Part shown: piece after piece, positions 12,357-25,800 of the stretch
Numbering within the stretch: the stretch's first letter is position 1
Layout: the number at the start of each line of letters is the position of its first letter
DNA from: Brachionus manjavacas
Lineage: Eukaryota > Rotifera > Eurotatoria > Ploima > Brachionidae
Length of the DNA stretch: 64,000 nucleotides
Assembly (NCBI GenBank): GCA_019054805.1
Contig: JAHQIY010000001.1
Span: 8,384,501-8,448,500 of the forward strand
Direction of reading: 5' to 3'
Position numbers and translations under genes: made by a program
The notes under the pieces: model-generated
What the model was told of the DNA's origin: nothing
Databases searched by the model: none
What the model saw: the letters and a program-made list of their open reading frames with translations, nothing else

Positions 12357-12672
12357 GACAATGAGAATATTAAAAAAGTTAAATTCCTTTCTGTACTTTT
12401 TATGCTTTATCATAATTTAAATTTATTAGGCTCTGTTCCTTTTTGTACTTTCTGTACTTAATGGTAATAAAAAAAGGTTTTAATTAATAAATATTTAAAA
12501 TATGAATTTTAAATTTAACTAATATTTTTCTTACCTCCAGTATACCCGAATCCCTAAACCAGGGCTCCGCCCTGAACCCCGTTTAATTTATAATTTGCAT
12601 TTATTTTAAATTATGATAAAATACAAAAAGTACAGAAAGTAAAATAGGAAAATGTTTTTTGATCTCATTGTC
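12357..12672. mobile_element. MITE-like inverted-repeat element with GC-rich core
   Basis: The arms start GACAATGAGA and are inverted at 12357-12420 and about 12608-12672, sharing a CTTTCTGTACTTTTT-type block and ATCATAATTTAAA. The centre contains an unusually GC-rich palindrome (AGGGCTCCGCCCT at about 12563-12575). There is no open frame and no clear target duplication. Probably a non-autonomous DNA transposon. Confidence 0.55.
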
Positions 12673-12771
12673 CATACATGATTAAAATCATTTTAAATTT
12701 TATTTAAAATTAAAAAAACATTACTTTAAAAACTGATCTAACTAAATAAAAAAAGTGAAATATTTAGTTAA

Positions 12772-12856
12772 ATTCAAATGATTCAATATCAGCAAACTTT
12801 GTTGATATTAAATCATTTGAATTTAACTAATCATTTGAATTTAAATCATTTGAATT
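12772..12856. repeat. AATCATTTGAATTTA direct and inverted repeats
   Basis: Three direct copies of ATCATTTGAATTTA lie at about 12812-12856, and the complement lies at about 12772-12785 with an AATATCA/TGATATT inner stem. Confidence 0.6.
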
Positions 12857-13498
12857 TAAGTGACTTAAGATTGTTAAAAAATGGCAAAAATTTTTTTATT
12901 TATCTTTTTGCTAGCAATATTTAGTTACCGTTATGACACTTTGAGTTTCTTCGTCTTCTAAATCATTCAGTTTTTCCTATATTTTAGATAAATTTGATGT
13001 TTTATGGACCCTTTGTTCTTTTTCGATATAATGTAAACTTTAAAATTATTTAAAATGAATTATTTAAATGGCTTAGAATTTTTCTTTCACCAAAAATCAT
13101 TATTCTTCTAGAATTTCTTTTCACAATCTAAAAATACCCTCGTGCTATTAAAATATTTTTATTGCCTAAAATACTCCTTAATGACGAAAATTTTTTATTA
13201 TTTTAATAAGAGTAAAATTCAGTCAAAAAATCGCTATTTAATTTTTAATATTAGTTCAATTAGTTCATTGATCATTAAAATAATCTGGCTGAAAATTTAA
13301 AATGATCTATGATCTATAATGATTTATATTAGCCCAATTAATAATTTTCAAAAAAAAATATTAATTTAAAAAAATTTACACATACCTATCTCCAACATCC
13401 AAAAAAATATCATTACATTTTAGTACTTACATTACATTTTAGTACTTTATTTTAAAAATTTTAAAATACACAACTCAATTATATTTGATATAACAATA

Positions 13499-14637
13499 AC
13501 GGGTGACACCTTAAAATCGAGACGAACTTTAAGTATCATTTGCAATGCTTTTAAATTTTTTTAAAAATCTCTTTCCATTTTCTTGTTTTAAATTTAATTT
13601 TATTCAATTTGAATTAAAAATGATGAAAATAAATTCATCTAAAGAAGATACCCTAAGAATTCGCGTGTATGCGTTTTTTAAGGAAAATAGATCACTTGAA
13701 AAGATATTCACTTTGAGGCATTTTATTGCAGAAAAAATTCTTAGGAGTACTATTTTTAAAACGTATTGAATATTTTTCACCAGAAAGGAAACAAGGATTT
13801 AGTCAAACACCGAAAAATATGACTAAAGTACAACTCAACAAGCTAAGAAAGGCTTTTGATCACAAAGACAACATCAGTCAGCGTCAAGCAGCAAAAAAGT
13901 TTGATAAAAGCCAGCAAACGGTCTCAAGATTGTTGAAGAAGCTTCAAATAACACCTAGAAAAAAGATGAAAATCCCTGACCGAGCCGAAACGCAAAAAAA
14001 GTTGCTAGAGTTAAATGTAGAAATTTGTATTTAAAAAATCCAAAAATTTTTACTTGTTTGGTTGGCCATTTCTTAGAAGGGCATTTGGGCGCCAATCATA
14101 CGAAAAAGAGGACTTGCAGTCAACCAAACTGTATATTTAGACTTTATAAAGCGTGGAGTCATTCCGTTTATTAAAAAGCATCATTCAGATGGCAACTATA
14201 AGTTCTGGTCCGACTTGTCGAGCTCTCATTATGCCAATTCAGTTGTCAACTACTTGATTGACCAAAATATCAAATTTGTGCAAAAATGCGAAAACCCTGC
14301 AAATGTGCCAGAAGTACGACCAATTGAAGATTTTTGGTCCATTTGAAAGGGGAAAGTGTATGAGAATGGCTGGAGAGCAAAAAACTTAGATGAACTAAGG
14401 AATAAAATACGACTTTGTACGAGAAATATGGACCAATATCTCGTACAGGGCCTTTTGGCCTCTACATCCAAACGACTCAATAATATTCGAAGAATAGGAC
14501 TTATTGAAAAATGATAATATCATAAATAAAAACTATAATAAAAATGCTATATTCTCTCAAAATTTCGTTTTATTTTGATAAATATTAAAGGAGTTATGAC
14601 CTTTTAAAGTTCGTCTCGATTTTATGTTGTCACCCGT
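13499..14637 (+). mobile_element. Tc1/mariner-family DNA transposon, internally deleted
   Basis: Near-perfect terminal inverted repeats of about 33 bp (start ACGGGTGACA; both carry AAAATCGAGACGAACTTTAA) are bounded by TA dinucleotides at 13497-13498 and 14638-14639, the family's target. Inside, 13810-14032 encodes the DNA-binding part (ISQRQAAKKFDKSQQTVSRLLKK, a helix-turn-helix). From about 14110 to 14513 comes the catalytic end (FWSDLSSSHYANSVVNYL ... VRPIEDFW), with about 38 residues between the last two acidic residues. The segment carrying the first catalytic Asp is missing, the two parts are in different frames, and a TGA sits where the Trp after EDFWSI would be. The copy is therefore dead, but its ends are fresh enough to be a substrate. 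Confidence 0.88.
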
Positions 14638-16868
14638 TACAATTGATCATTAATTTTTAAATTGACAAAAATTAGCATTCTATTAATAGGTAATTAATGA
14701 TCAAACTTGATCATGAAATGTCGTTACATGACGATTTGTTTTAAACAACTAAATGCCGATCCCAGTGTTGCTCACCGCACTATTTTGTACATGTATATTT
14801 AGTCAGTATATATTTTCATTTAGTTATAACAATCGCTAATGAAAGTTTAAAACATTAAGCTTTTTTAATCTATAGCATATTTTCTTATATTACTAATTTG
14901 TTAATACCTTTATGGCACAGAGTGGCCACTTTCTTTATAGAATACAATTAAATAAAACTATTTATAAAAATCAAACATCTTTATTTGATACAAGGTTTTA
15001 CCTGTTGCTCCGCTGCCAAAAATAAAAATAAAAGAAAAAGAAATCAGTATTGATTATTTAATAGATTTATTTATTTATTTATTATATTGAAAAATTCTTA
15101 TAAAAAATTGATTTAAATTTTTTTTTTCATAATTGTTGTTTAAATGATTTAATGAATATTTCTGTCCAGTATGTCACATAAAAATTAGGAACAAACTTTT
15201 TTTTCTATTTGATTGTTTTTTTTTTTCATTAATTCGTTAACTCGACTATTTCTCTTTCAGTCTTTGTCTGATTTTTCAAAAAACATGCAATTTGACATCT
15301 TTGTTGATCAGTTAGTTTATTTTTACCCATTTTTCTCTATTTTGTCAGGTTTTTTTATGTAGTCTTATTTTTAAAAGGCTATTATTTAAAAAAATTCATT
15401 GTTAACGATTTTTTTAATTGCAAAAAAAAATATTTTTATTTTTTTCAACTTGATTCTAATTTTTGTGACATACTGTATAAATAACATTTCTTGTAAGAAA
15501 AATTTGAATGAATGAATTTCAATGAATTTGAATGTTTTTTTCTTAATTTTAAATTAAGAAATTTCAAATTAATTTTAATTAAAAGTTTTAATTAAAATTT
15601 ATTTTTAAGTTGTAAAAATATTAATATATACACAGCGGACTTCTTTCCTTTATCGACGACTTTATGAAATTGGATGTGTCTAAAAGAAGGAAAAAAAAGC
15701 AAACAAATAAACAAATATAATAAGTTGAAATAGTAATTATGTAAATTTTTTTTTTTAAGCATGTAATTTTGAAGTCTTAAAATAGACAAAAAAATAGTCT
15801 TTATTTTTAATATTTTTCATATTTTTCTTTTATGTTTAATTTTTTATTATCGCCAAATCGGGCGTAATTTTTGAAACAAATAAAATGTTTTGCGAGGAAC
15901 GAGCGGTCGCATGACGAGCTGATTAAGCAGACACGGACACGTAGAAAAATCGTATGTGGAACAGTTTTAAAAAAATTCTTGACGTAAATCGTCAATAGAC
16001 TTTACACATTAATTGATAAATTACATGTTATTTTTTACTTTTTCGAAACTAATAAATTATAATAAACATGCAAATAAAACATAACATTAAAGCTGAAAGT
16101 TAACGCCTCGTTACTCGCAATTATAAAGCCGTGCTTCCCTATCTTATCTAATCTAAAAAAATGGATTAAGACAATTATAAAAGCACTATATTCAAATATT
16201 AAAGTTAGTTATCGTAAGTTTATGCATGAAAATTTTACTTTTTTTCACACATTTGGGTTTTAAATATTAAGATATATCTAAGATAACAAATTACGTAAGA
16301 TTAAGTATTATTAACCATTGTGAGAATTTTTTGGTGAAAAAAAAGTATAATTAGGGCTAAAAAGAATTTAAAGCATATATGAAATAAATTTAAATTACAT
16401 GAAAAATTAATCAAGATTGAATTGGGAATTTGATTTTCTTTTCCTACCAATTAGTAAAAATAACTCTTTTTTTAATGATAGATACAGTTTATAATCAAAT
16501 TATAAATAAAACAATCCCATTTAAAAAAAAGCAACTTTTTAATAAATTAATTTTTTAAAAGATAATAACAATAGCTTTACTTTTGAATTATTTTTTCATT
16601 GTTTATTTTTTAAAACAAACTATGTAACGCAATTAAAAAATAACTTTCAAAACCTTTAAAAAATTTGGTAAATCTTATAACTTTAAAAATGTAAACTACG
16701 ATCAAACTTTCAAGCATATTTTTGCGGAGCAACCAATTTTAAAAAAATTTAAATAAATAAAACAATTGAATATTTTAGCTTTTAAAAAATTCAAAAAAAA
16801 TTATTTAAATAAATCACAAGATTATTTAAAAAAGAATTCACGTTTATTATTCATTTTGAATTACGAAA
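14638..16868. other. Intergenic before the TRPM gene
   Basis: Apart from the Tc1 relic at 15167-15475, nothing protein-like was found. Long A/T runs dominate. Confidence 0.45.
15167..15475 (-). mobile_element. 309-bp Tc1-like relic keeping only the transposase N-terminus
   Basis: Terminal inverted repeats CAGTATGTCACA(T/A)AAAATTAG at both ends mark a Tc1-type element. On the minus strand 15330-15229 encodes a 33-residue open frame beginning MGKNKLTDQQRCQIACFLK, the start of the first helix-turn-helix of Tc1 transposases, ending in a stop. The rest of the transposase is deleted. TA flanks the right end; the left flank is less clear. Either a deleted MITE-like copy or a mini-protein. Confidence 0.75.
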
Positions 16869-19800
16869 ATGAATTTTTTGGTTGAAAGCGAAATGGTTTA
16901 TGAGGGAAAAATACAATTTTCTAACAGAAAATTAGCAAATGTATTATTATTAACTTAAAATTTATTTTTTTTGAATGAAGATTGATTTTGAGAAAATCGG
17001 TGCAAAAAAACAGTGAAAAACAGGGATAACAAATCTTAAAAATTACTTTAAAAGATAAAAATAAGTTTTGTGAATGAATAGATGTGTATTTGAGAGTAAT
17101 TGGGCTATTTGTTTTTGTAGAAGCATAATAAAAGGTCTCCTGAACTTGCTTTAAATTAAGTTTCTTTTAAAACCATTTTATTTTTTTTCTAAAAAATGCT
17201 TTGAGAAAATTTTTTTAAAATGCTTCTTATAATCCACTAATTCTTAAAAAAACAATGTGCATAATTTTTTTCAAAACCCAAATTTCTGAAAAAACAGTCC
17301 AAGTATAACTATTAGGTAAGTTCATTTAGCAAATAATTATACCTAATTAGTAAACTTAAAAAATCGTTTACTAATTAGATTTAGCAACATTAGTTTCACT
17401 TTTTTAAATTATAGAGATTCAAGCTTCCAGAAAAAATATAATATTTTAACGTTTTATGCTGTTTTTTATGCCGAAACTTTCCAAAACCTTATAATTTAAA
17501 TCTTTTAGGTTGTTGGATTCAAAAGTGAAAAAAACTCAGACAATATTATTAATCATCTGTACTCTAAGCATAAATGGAACCTATCGAAACCCAAACTTAT
17601 AATAAGCGTGATTGGAGGTTTAATTTTTTTGATAGCTTTTTAAAAAAAATTGATTATAAATTTCAGACACAAAAAATTTCAAAATGCCTAATAACATGAA
17701 GAAAGCATTCAAGCGAGGATTAATCAAAGCCTCAATGTCAACTGGATCTTGGATAATTACAAATGGACTTAATGCAGGTGTTTCAAAATTAGTAGGCGAA
17801 GCAATTAGTGAAAATACTCAGAGTGCATTTGTATCCGATTTGGTTTTAATCGGAATCTTGGAATCAGAAACTGTTGTTTTTAAAAACAAACTTGAAAATT
17901 TAAAACCTGATATCAAAGTATTAATTTATTTTATATTGTTATAACATTGTTAATTTAAATTTTAGCAGCCTTTCAAATATTTTCATAAAGATATTTTAAC
18001 AACAAGTGGTGAGATTTATCTTGATTCAAACCATACTCATTTCATTTTTTTGAACGATTCGGTGACAAATTCTGAGGCAAAATTTCGTCCGTATTTAGAA
18101 GCTGAATTACGCAAATCAAAGCAACATTTATCAAATTTGGTACTGTCAAATTCACTTAATGAGCATGAAGGAAAGCATGACATTCCATTGATACAAATAT
18201 GCGTTCATGGCGATTTTGATACTTTGGTCACTATCAAGCAATCATTGAAACTTAGAATACCGATTCTTATTCTAGAAGGGAGTAAAGGATGTGCTGATTT
18301 GATTGTAAATGCAATTAAGCAGGAAAATCCAGAGTAATTTTTTTCATTTTATAATTCTATAGGAAATAATGCTATCATACAATGTTCTGATAGCAAAAAC
18401 ATACTATAATCATGTACCTTTTGTTTATTTTTTCTGTCAAAAAAAAGTTTTCTCTCTAACAGGGGTGAAGATTGAAGGAAAAAAGGTATAGCATAGACTA
18501 AAATTTTCGTAAATGTTGATAAAACATAAACTTTTTTGTATAAATTCAAAAAAATTCAAATCAAGGAAGTAAAAAAAGTCAATTAAAACATTAGGAAAGT
18601 GTCATTTCGATTTAAAAAAAGGAAAAGCTTTAAGTTAGGTCTCAGAATCATAATAATTGACCCTATTATATCCTAACAGACAATGATTAGGCGCTCATCT
18701 ACTTTTCAAGTACCTTTTTGAGCAGCGGCTTCGATCTGACACAGAGGCTACTGCATCGAGTTGATCATTTACACCGCAATTATTACCCAGTCGAAACTGG
18801 TGCCCCTATTTTTATGATGAAAGAGGTTTAAACATTCGCCCCGTATTGCAGAGATATTTTGAAAATTTTTCACCCTCAGCGGGTTTCGAACCCTCGATCC
18901 TCGATCTCAGAATTAACTTTGGTCATTTAAATCCATTCGAGTTTACGTCTCATTTATGGTTTATTTGTTAAAATTTAATTTTATGTTTTAGTTCACTTTT
19001 TTAAAGAATTAAAGTTAAAATTTTTAGTTTTTTGTTGTTTTTTAGATACACATCTTTAGTTATGTTTTCTTTATCGCTCTCCGTCTAACACTAAGGTAAG
19101 GATTAAGGATTAAAAAATAATAAAAATGGATTAGAATACATTATAAATGCTTTTTAGGCATAAAAAGAAAATTATTTATATTAATGATGAAAAACCCGTA
19201 AATTAATCATTAAAATCGAAAAATTTAGATCATAATAAAAGAAATAAAAAAATATGAAGTCAATAATTTGATAAAAATATTGTTCTTTATTCATTCAAAA
19301 TTAATTTTTTAATGAGATTTTTTGAATGAAAATTTAGAATTGAAAAATAACTCCCTAATTAAAAATAATTTTAGGAGCGATGAAAAGATTTTAACATTTA
19401 AATATATTAAATTTACAAATCGCAAAAAATAATTTTGATTAGAATATATAATATACACAAAAAATAAATAAATTTCAAAATATTGATAATTTATTTGATC
19501 ATTAATATTTCCCTTTTAAAGAAAATTTATCTTCTTTTGTTGAATCTATTGAAACATATTTTGTTGCATGTTGTTTCATCATCAAAGTTTAAAAAGCTCA
19601 ATTTTGTCTATTTATAGTAATAAAATAGATTTTAATTTTTGTAATTTTTGGAAGGTTTGTATGAAAATTCACAATACCCTTTTAAGAAAGTCAAGGATTT
19701 AACAAAAAATATTTGATAAGCATTGAATATTTAGATTTGAATTCTTTCTTCTAGAAAACAAATTAAAAAAAGAAATGCCTTTTATTATTTTCCATCACTT

Positions 19801-22800
19801 AAAAAATTTGAGTTATTAATTTATTTGTATATGGTTTAATATGAAATAAATGGTTTGATATTTTATTCAAAAAGAATTTAGTTCATAAAAATTAAAATAA
19901 AAATCAATTATAAAAAAACACATTTAGTAAGATAGAAAATAATTTTTATGTGTTAATTAGCGTTAAAAAAATATTTTTGACGGAATTAGTTTTATGTATC
20001 TTTTTTTAGCATAACTTTATTGTTTTTAATCCTCAAACTCTAAATGACAAGTTTATTTAATCTTAACTTCAGTTACCAAAAAAGCCCGAAAAAGATTTCG
20101 ATTTATTTTAAAATAATTACCAGACTTTTTCACCCAATTTTGTTGGAGTTTGATAATGATTTGAGTAACCCTTTTTTTTCAGATAATTGTTTGGGTTTAG
20201 GTTAGAGCATTTTTTTTGTATTTGGGTGTCGGTATGTGTTGAATTATTCTCAAAAACTTTAGCAGACGCAAAGTTCAAATCGAGTTATTATCAAAAAATC
20301 ACAAAAGCTTCCATAGGAGCCCAATGAAGTACATTTAGAATTAAAAAAAGTTTTATGTGGTACTTATGTTTAGAGTGTTCAGAATGTGGCGGATTATTTG
20401 TGAGAAAGAGTTTTAAAACTAAACTGAATATCACAGAAAAAAAGATTTTTTAGAAATTTTTACTTTGATTTGAATTTTTACAGAACGTTATTCATTTTTC
20501 TCAAAGTTAATATAATTATTTCCTCGTCACATTTTTTTTTAGGACTTTTTTCTGGTCGAAAAACCGTTTTTGACCGAATTGGTCACAAAAAGGGAAGGTA
20601 CGATATATCTTTTATTAAATATTTTAATATTTTATTATTTAAATCTTAGAAAAACATTAAATAACTAAAAATAATCAAAATTTAGTATTTTTAAGATTGT
20701 TGCCGATTCCAAAATACTTGAAGACAATGAAGATTCAAGAAAAAACAAAATTGAGCGAGCTTGTGACCATGTCAAATCGATTATTGGATTCAAAAATTCA
20801 GATTTGATGCATATTTTTCGTTTGGGTGAGGATTCAGTTGACATCGAGTCTGCAATTCTTAGAGCCTTTCTAAATTGTGATTATTCTTAATTATAATTGA
20901 AGATGTGAAATTCTTTTCAATTCAACTTTCCTCATATTTCTATTTAACAAACAAGGACTTAAAATTTAATTTTTTTAATTTCATTCTCTTACCTCCTTTT
21001 AAGATATTTTATTTTTACTTAGTTTTCGTAATTTTTAATTAAGGTTAAAATTAATTAAAAATTGAAAAAAATTGAAACGAATTTCAAATCTCTAAAGATC
21101 TATTTGCATAAAAGAAAATTAAAAATGTTTAAAGCACAGAAAAAAAAACGATTCGAAAATTTAAGATTAGCTACGCAATGGAATCGGATCGACATAGCCA
21201 AAAATGATATTTTGAATGAAGATGAAGAGTTTTCTGTACAACAATTTTCTAAATTATTAGAAATTGCTTTGATTGATAACAAGTCAGAGTTTGTACAATT
21301 GTTTCTGGAGAATGATGCAAATCTTAAAAATTTTCTCACAAATGGTAGATTATACTATTTATACAACTCAGAAATAGTAAGATGAATTTTAAAAAATATT
21401 TAAACTGAAATCAAAAAATTTTTAGATTCACGAAGAATTTAAACGAAACTCAATTTTCTATCTGTTCAAGGAATTATTTGGCATGAACAGCTCTAATTTT
21501 TTTATCACTTTTAAGAAAGTCAAAACTTTTATTAAGTTCTACACATTTGAAGATTCAGATTTTAGCTTCTTTCCAAACGAATCAATCGAGTCTATTAATA
21601 ATGATGCTAAGAAAGATGCGATCAAAAAATATCTGGTAAGCATTGAATATTTAGATTTGAATTCTTTCTCCTAGAAAACAAATTAAAAAAAGAAGTGTCT
21701 TTTATCAATTTTTATCACTAAAAAAATTTGAGTTATTCATTTATTTGTAAATGAATATGGTTTAATTTTTTGTGTTTGAATTATAAAGTGTATCTACTGT
21801 TAAAATAACATTGAAAATGTGCGATCAATGTTCAAAATTTTTTTTCAATTTCAAATAAAAGGTTAGAATTATATTAATTTATTGTACTATTCAATAAAAA
21901 AATTATTTTTTTTTTCAAATTTTTTTTACATTCGATGATTACTTTAAATAAGCAGAACTCTTTCAAGGGAATTTTTTGGATTCTAGTCAACAATGCTAAT
22001 TTTGAAAAATTAGTTTGCCTCCAGATGAGTTGAGTCAATTTCGATTTTAAGATTTGCCTTTGATTTGTTTGATTCAATTTTGAAAAAAGGCTTCAAATAA
22101 ATAAATTTGTTTATCAATGAAGTTATAAGAATTTTGTAATTTATTTTAAAAAAAATCATTTTTTATGACGTTTCTCATCAAAGTTGGATTTTAGTTGATA
22201 ATCGTTGCATTTTCTGAATGACTATGAGAAATTAATATAATTACTTGGTAAAACTAAATGACCACCGATATCCTTGAGTTGAGTCAATAGTTATTTGTAG
22301 TTATAAAAAAAAATTACAGACTTTAAAAACAAAAAATTATGAACTATTTCTATAAATATCTAGAGCACACAAAAAATTTAAACACCACCTAATTTCATAA
22401 AGATAGTTTTATTTAAAGTTTAAAAAATATGTTTTCTTTTGCACAAGCTTTACAGCCACAATATTATTCTTGAATAGGATTATGTGGTTTAGTCATCTTC
22501 ATATTTTGGAAGAGCGCAGAACAAGAGGAGATTTAATTCAAATGTTTAAATTGGTCAATGGCCATGAGAAAATTAACTGGATGAAAGGAGTGAACTTTTT
22601 AAAAAGTTTGAAAATGAATCTTAGAAGGGAGCATAGCATGAAGCTTATTAGAGAAATTAGTAAACGGGGCTCATATAGGTATAATTTTTTAACGAACAGA
22701 ATTGTGTCAAGGTGGAATGATTTGCCACACAATATGGCAAATCTGAAACAGTCAATAGCTTCAAATCGGGTATTGATAAAGAAGTGTTTGGAATGGTGCA

Positions 22801-25800
22801 GAGAAAGCGAAGAAAGACTGCCACAGCTCAACTTAAGCTAAACGCCGTTTGGTGTTAGTGTAGATGTTTTCTATACTGCAGTTCTTATAACTACTTCTAC
22901 TACTACTATAATTTAAAGGTCTAAACTTATAAGGAAATATTTTTTTTAAATTTAAAATAAAAATCATTCTATGTTTTATTGTTTTGAAAAAAATGAATAA
23001 AAAATTTTCATGAATAGACCAAGATATGACCATTTAAGTATTGTATTGATTAAAATTATTTTTATTTAAAAAGATAAAAGGCACAATTTTCTTAAATAAG
23101 GAAATGGGATAATTTAATTATTTAAATGAAATAATCAAGATGATCATCGAAATTCTTAATCATTTTAAATGAAGTTTTAAATTATCTATTTACAAAAGAA
23201 TGATCATTATGGTAAAGACAATAAAGAGACAGTTTTTTTGAGCGAAACAGAAGAATCTTGGCTTAATTTAAAGATTGAGAAAAATCAAGAGCTCAATTTG
23301 TTTATGTGGTCTATATTTTTTGGACGGATTGAACTTGCTAAAATTTTCTGGAAAACAGGAGAAGTAAACAAAAATCTAAAATATTAGTTTGGAAATAAAA
23401 AAAAAAATCAAGAATCACATGGGCAACGCTCTAATGGCAGCTTCTTTTTATCAAAATTTGTTCTTAAAGAACCAACATAACTTTGAACTAAAAAGGATAT
23501 CAAAGTAAAAAATAATCAAATTAGTTGAATTAAAATTTTTAATTTTTAGAATTAATTTTTTTTAAAGTGAGTTTTCAGAAATGGCCATTGGGGTTTTGAA
23601 TTTAATGGAAATATTGACAAAAGAGTTTCTGATATTCAATTATTTAGAGTTTACAATTCCTCATTATGACTTAGAGTGCTTAAAAATAGCCAACTTAGGT
23701 AAACAGCATAAATTCGTTGCTTGTTCATGCGTTCAAAATTTATTGAATAAAAAATGGAATGGAGAAGTGATTCCTTTTGACGGGTTTTCAACCTTAATAA
23801 AAGTAACTTTAAAGATTCCAAATCAAAAGTTAGTTTTATAATGATAAAAGAGAATAGTTGGCTGTTTGAGTTTTGGATTGATGGCGCCTCTTCTGGCAAT
23901 GAATAAATCACACAAATCTTTCGAAAATTTTGAAAAAGAACTGTTAGAAAAGTAAATATAACTGAGAAACAACCTTACTCTTACTGTTTAATTTTGATTT
24001 AGAAATGAACAATCTGATGATGAAAATATCAATGATTTGAATTTGTGTAACGACCCTGCTAAAATAAAAAAGAATAAAAAAAAGAATAAAATTATTTTGG
24101 CAAAATATTTCCAAGACGTCTGTAATTTTTTGCATTCACCCAGCATTATTTTCGTCTATGACTCGGTATTTAAATTCGTATTTTATTTTAAAAAAAAAAT
24201 ATTTTTTTCTAATTATAGATTGCTTATATCATTTTTTTATGCATTTATAGTTATTTTTTATTATGCGATTTTAGCTATACGGAAATGATTGAAATACAGA
24301 ATTTCAATAATCAAAGTTTAAACCAAAATTTTCATAACTTAAAACGATACCCTGGTGCTTTTGAATATATTCTTTCAATTTGGATTTTAACTTTAACAAT
24401 TGAAGAAATTCGACAGGTAATAAATTTTTTTTTTAGTAAATCTTTAACCTTTAACATTAAAAAATGGCTTATATTTAAATGCCATTTTTCCGAGAAAGAT
24501 TTACGATGTGGCTTATTCGACTTGAGTGCAATTTTAGTGACTTAGACTTAAAATTTGTGATTAAAAAAGGTTTTTCTAATTAAAGTGAAGTTTTCCGGTT
24601 ACTAATAAAAGTTAAAACTCCTTGTTGATGTTTCAACAATTAAAAATTAGTCACTCTATTAAAATACTAATTAAATTACTTAAGATTCAAATATTAAAAA
24701 ATAAAATATTAAAATTAAAGAAATACAAATTACTACAGCCTTTTAACTAAAAAAATGCTCATCTAATTTTATGTCATTAAATTAATAGTAAAAAATAATT
24801 TATTCCAAAAGAAATGTGGTGAGGAAAGTTAACCACATAAAAAGATAATTATTAAATAGAGGATACATCTACATTTTAATTTACTTTTTAGATACATAAA
24901 AAACAATTTTAAATATATAAATTAAAAAAAATCGATAAATTGTAAACTAGATATATTTAAAATAATATTTGAAATCTATGAAAAAAGCATAAAATTATTA
25001 ATTTTTATACTATAATGATACGTAATTAAAGTTATCCGATTTCTTATTTTTTATTTAAGTTTTTTGATGGAGAAATGAAAATATCACTTAAAATTAAGCT
25101 CATACGCTATTTTAGGGATAAATGGAACTATCTGGACATACTTGGATGCCTTTTTTTCGTGATAGGTATGATTTTTCGTATTGTTTCAATATGGACTAAC
25201 GAAAAAATGTTTACCTTTGCTAAGTAATTCAACAATTAACCTTCAATTTTTTTTTTAATTTATTTTTTTTTTAACCAGACTATTTTTTTGCCTGGACTTG
25301 ACTGTGTGGTATCTAAGGCTTCTGCATGTTTCGCTGGTTTTTAGATCTCTCGGACCAAAACTAGTTATGATCTATAAGATGGCAAAGGATCTAATTTATT
25401 TTATGTGCTTAACTTCTATTTTTGTGTGCGCATTTGGAATAACAACTGAAGGTAAATTTAAGTTTAATATCTATTTTTTTCTGAATATTTTAAAATTTAA
25501 TAAATCGCTAAGCATCTCTTTACCCGAGATCGAATTTCGACCTAAACCTAATAAGAAGAATTTTGACCAAAGGCTACTGGCCCATTTATGGCACAATAAA
25601 AATTTTAGAAGATTTTGACAAATTTTTTACCAATTGTACCCAGCAATCCGATTGTCCAGATCCACATGGCATAGTATACAGCTATCTTGCCCTCATTGTT
25701 TACATGGTCATAGCCAATGTTCTTTTAGTGAACCTTCTAATAGCCATGTTTAGGTAAGAATCAAGCTAAACTTATATCTGATAAAATTTTAATTCTGAAT

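Larger units (their letters stand above)
11778..13498. other. Intergenic with repeats, no gene
   Basis: Contains a short GGTAACGCTTAC-type tandem motif (about 12215-12280), the inverted-repeat element at 12357-12672, and a direct/inverted ATTCAAATGATT repeat cluster at about 12772-12855. No protein-like frame was found. Confidence 0.5.

Noticed and set aside
20543-20597. Possible TRPM exon reading DFFLVEKPFLTELVTKRE between good splice-like sites
   Set aside because: Its only protein-like frame does not fit the phase of the previous exon, and in the fitting frame there is a stop. Joining 18333 directly to 20686 gives a continuous TRPM frame.
23829-23857. Apparent 29-bp intron in TRPM
   Set aside because: A 48-bp intron at 23803-23850 with an AAAG acceptor gives the correct phase and a better TRPM match.
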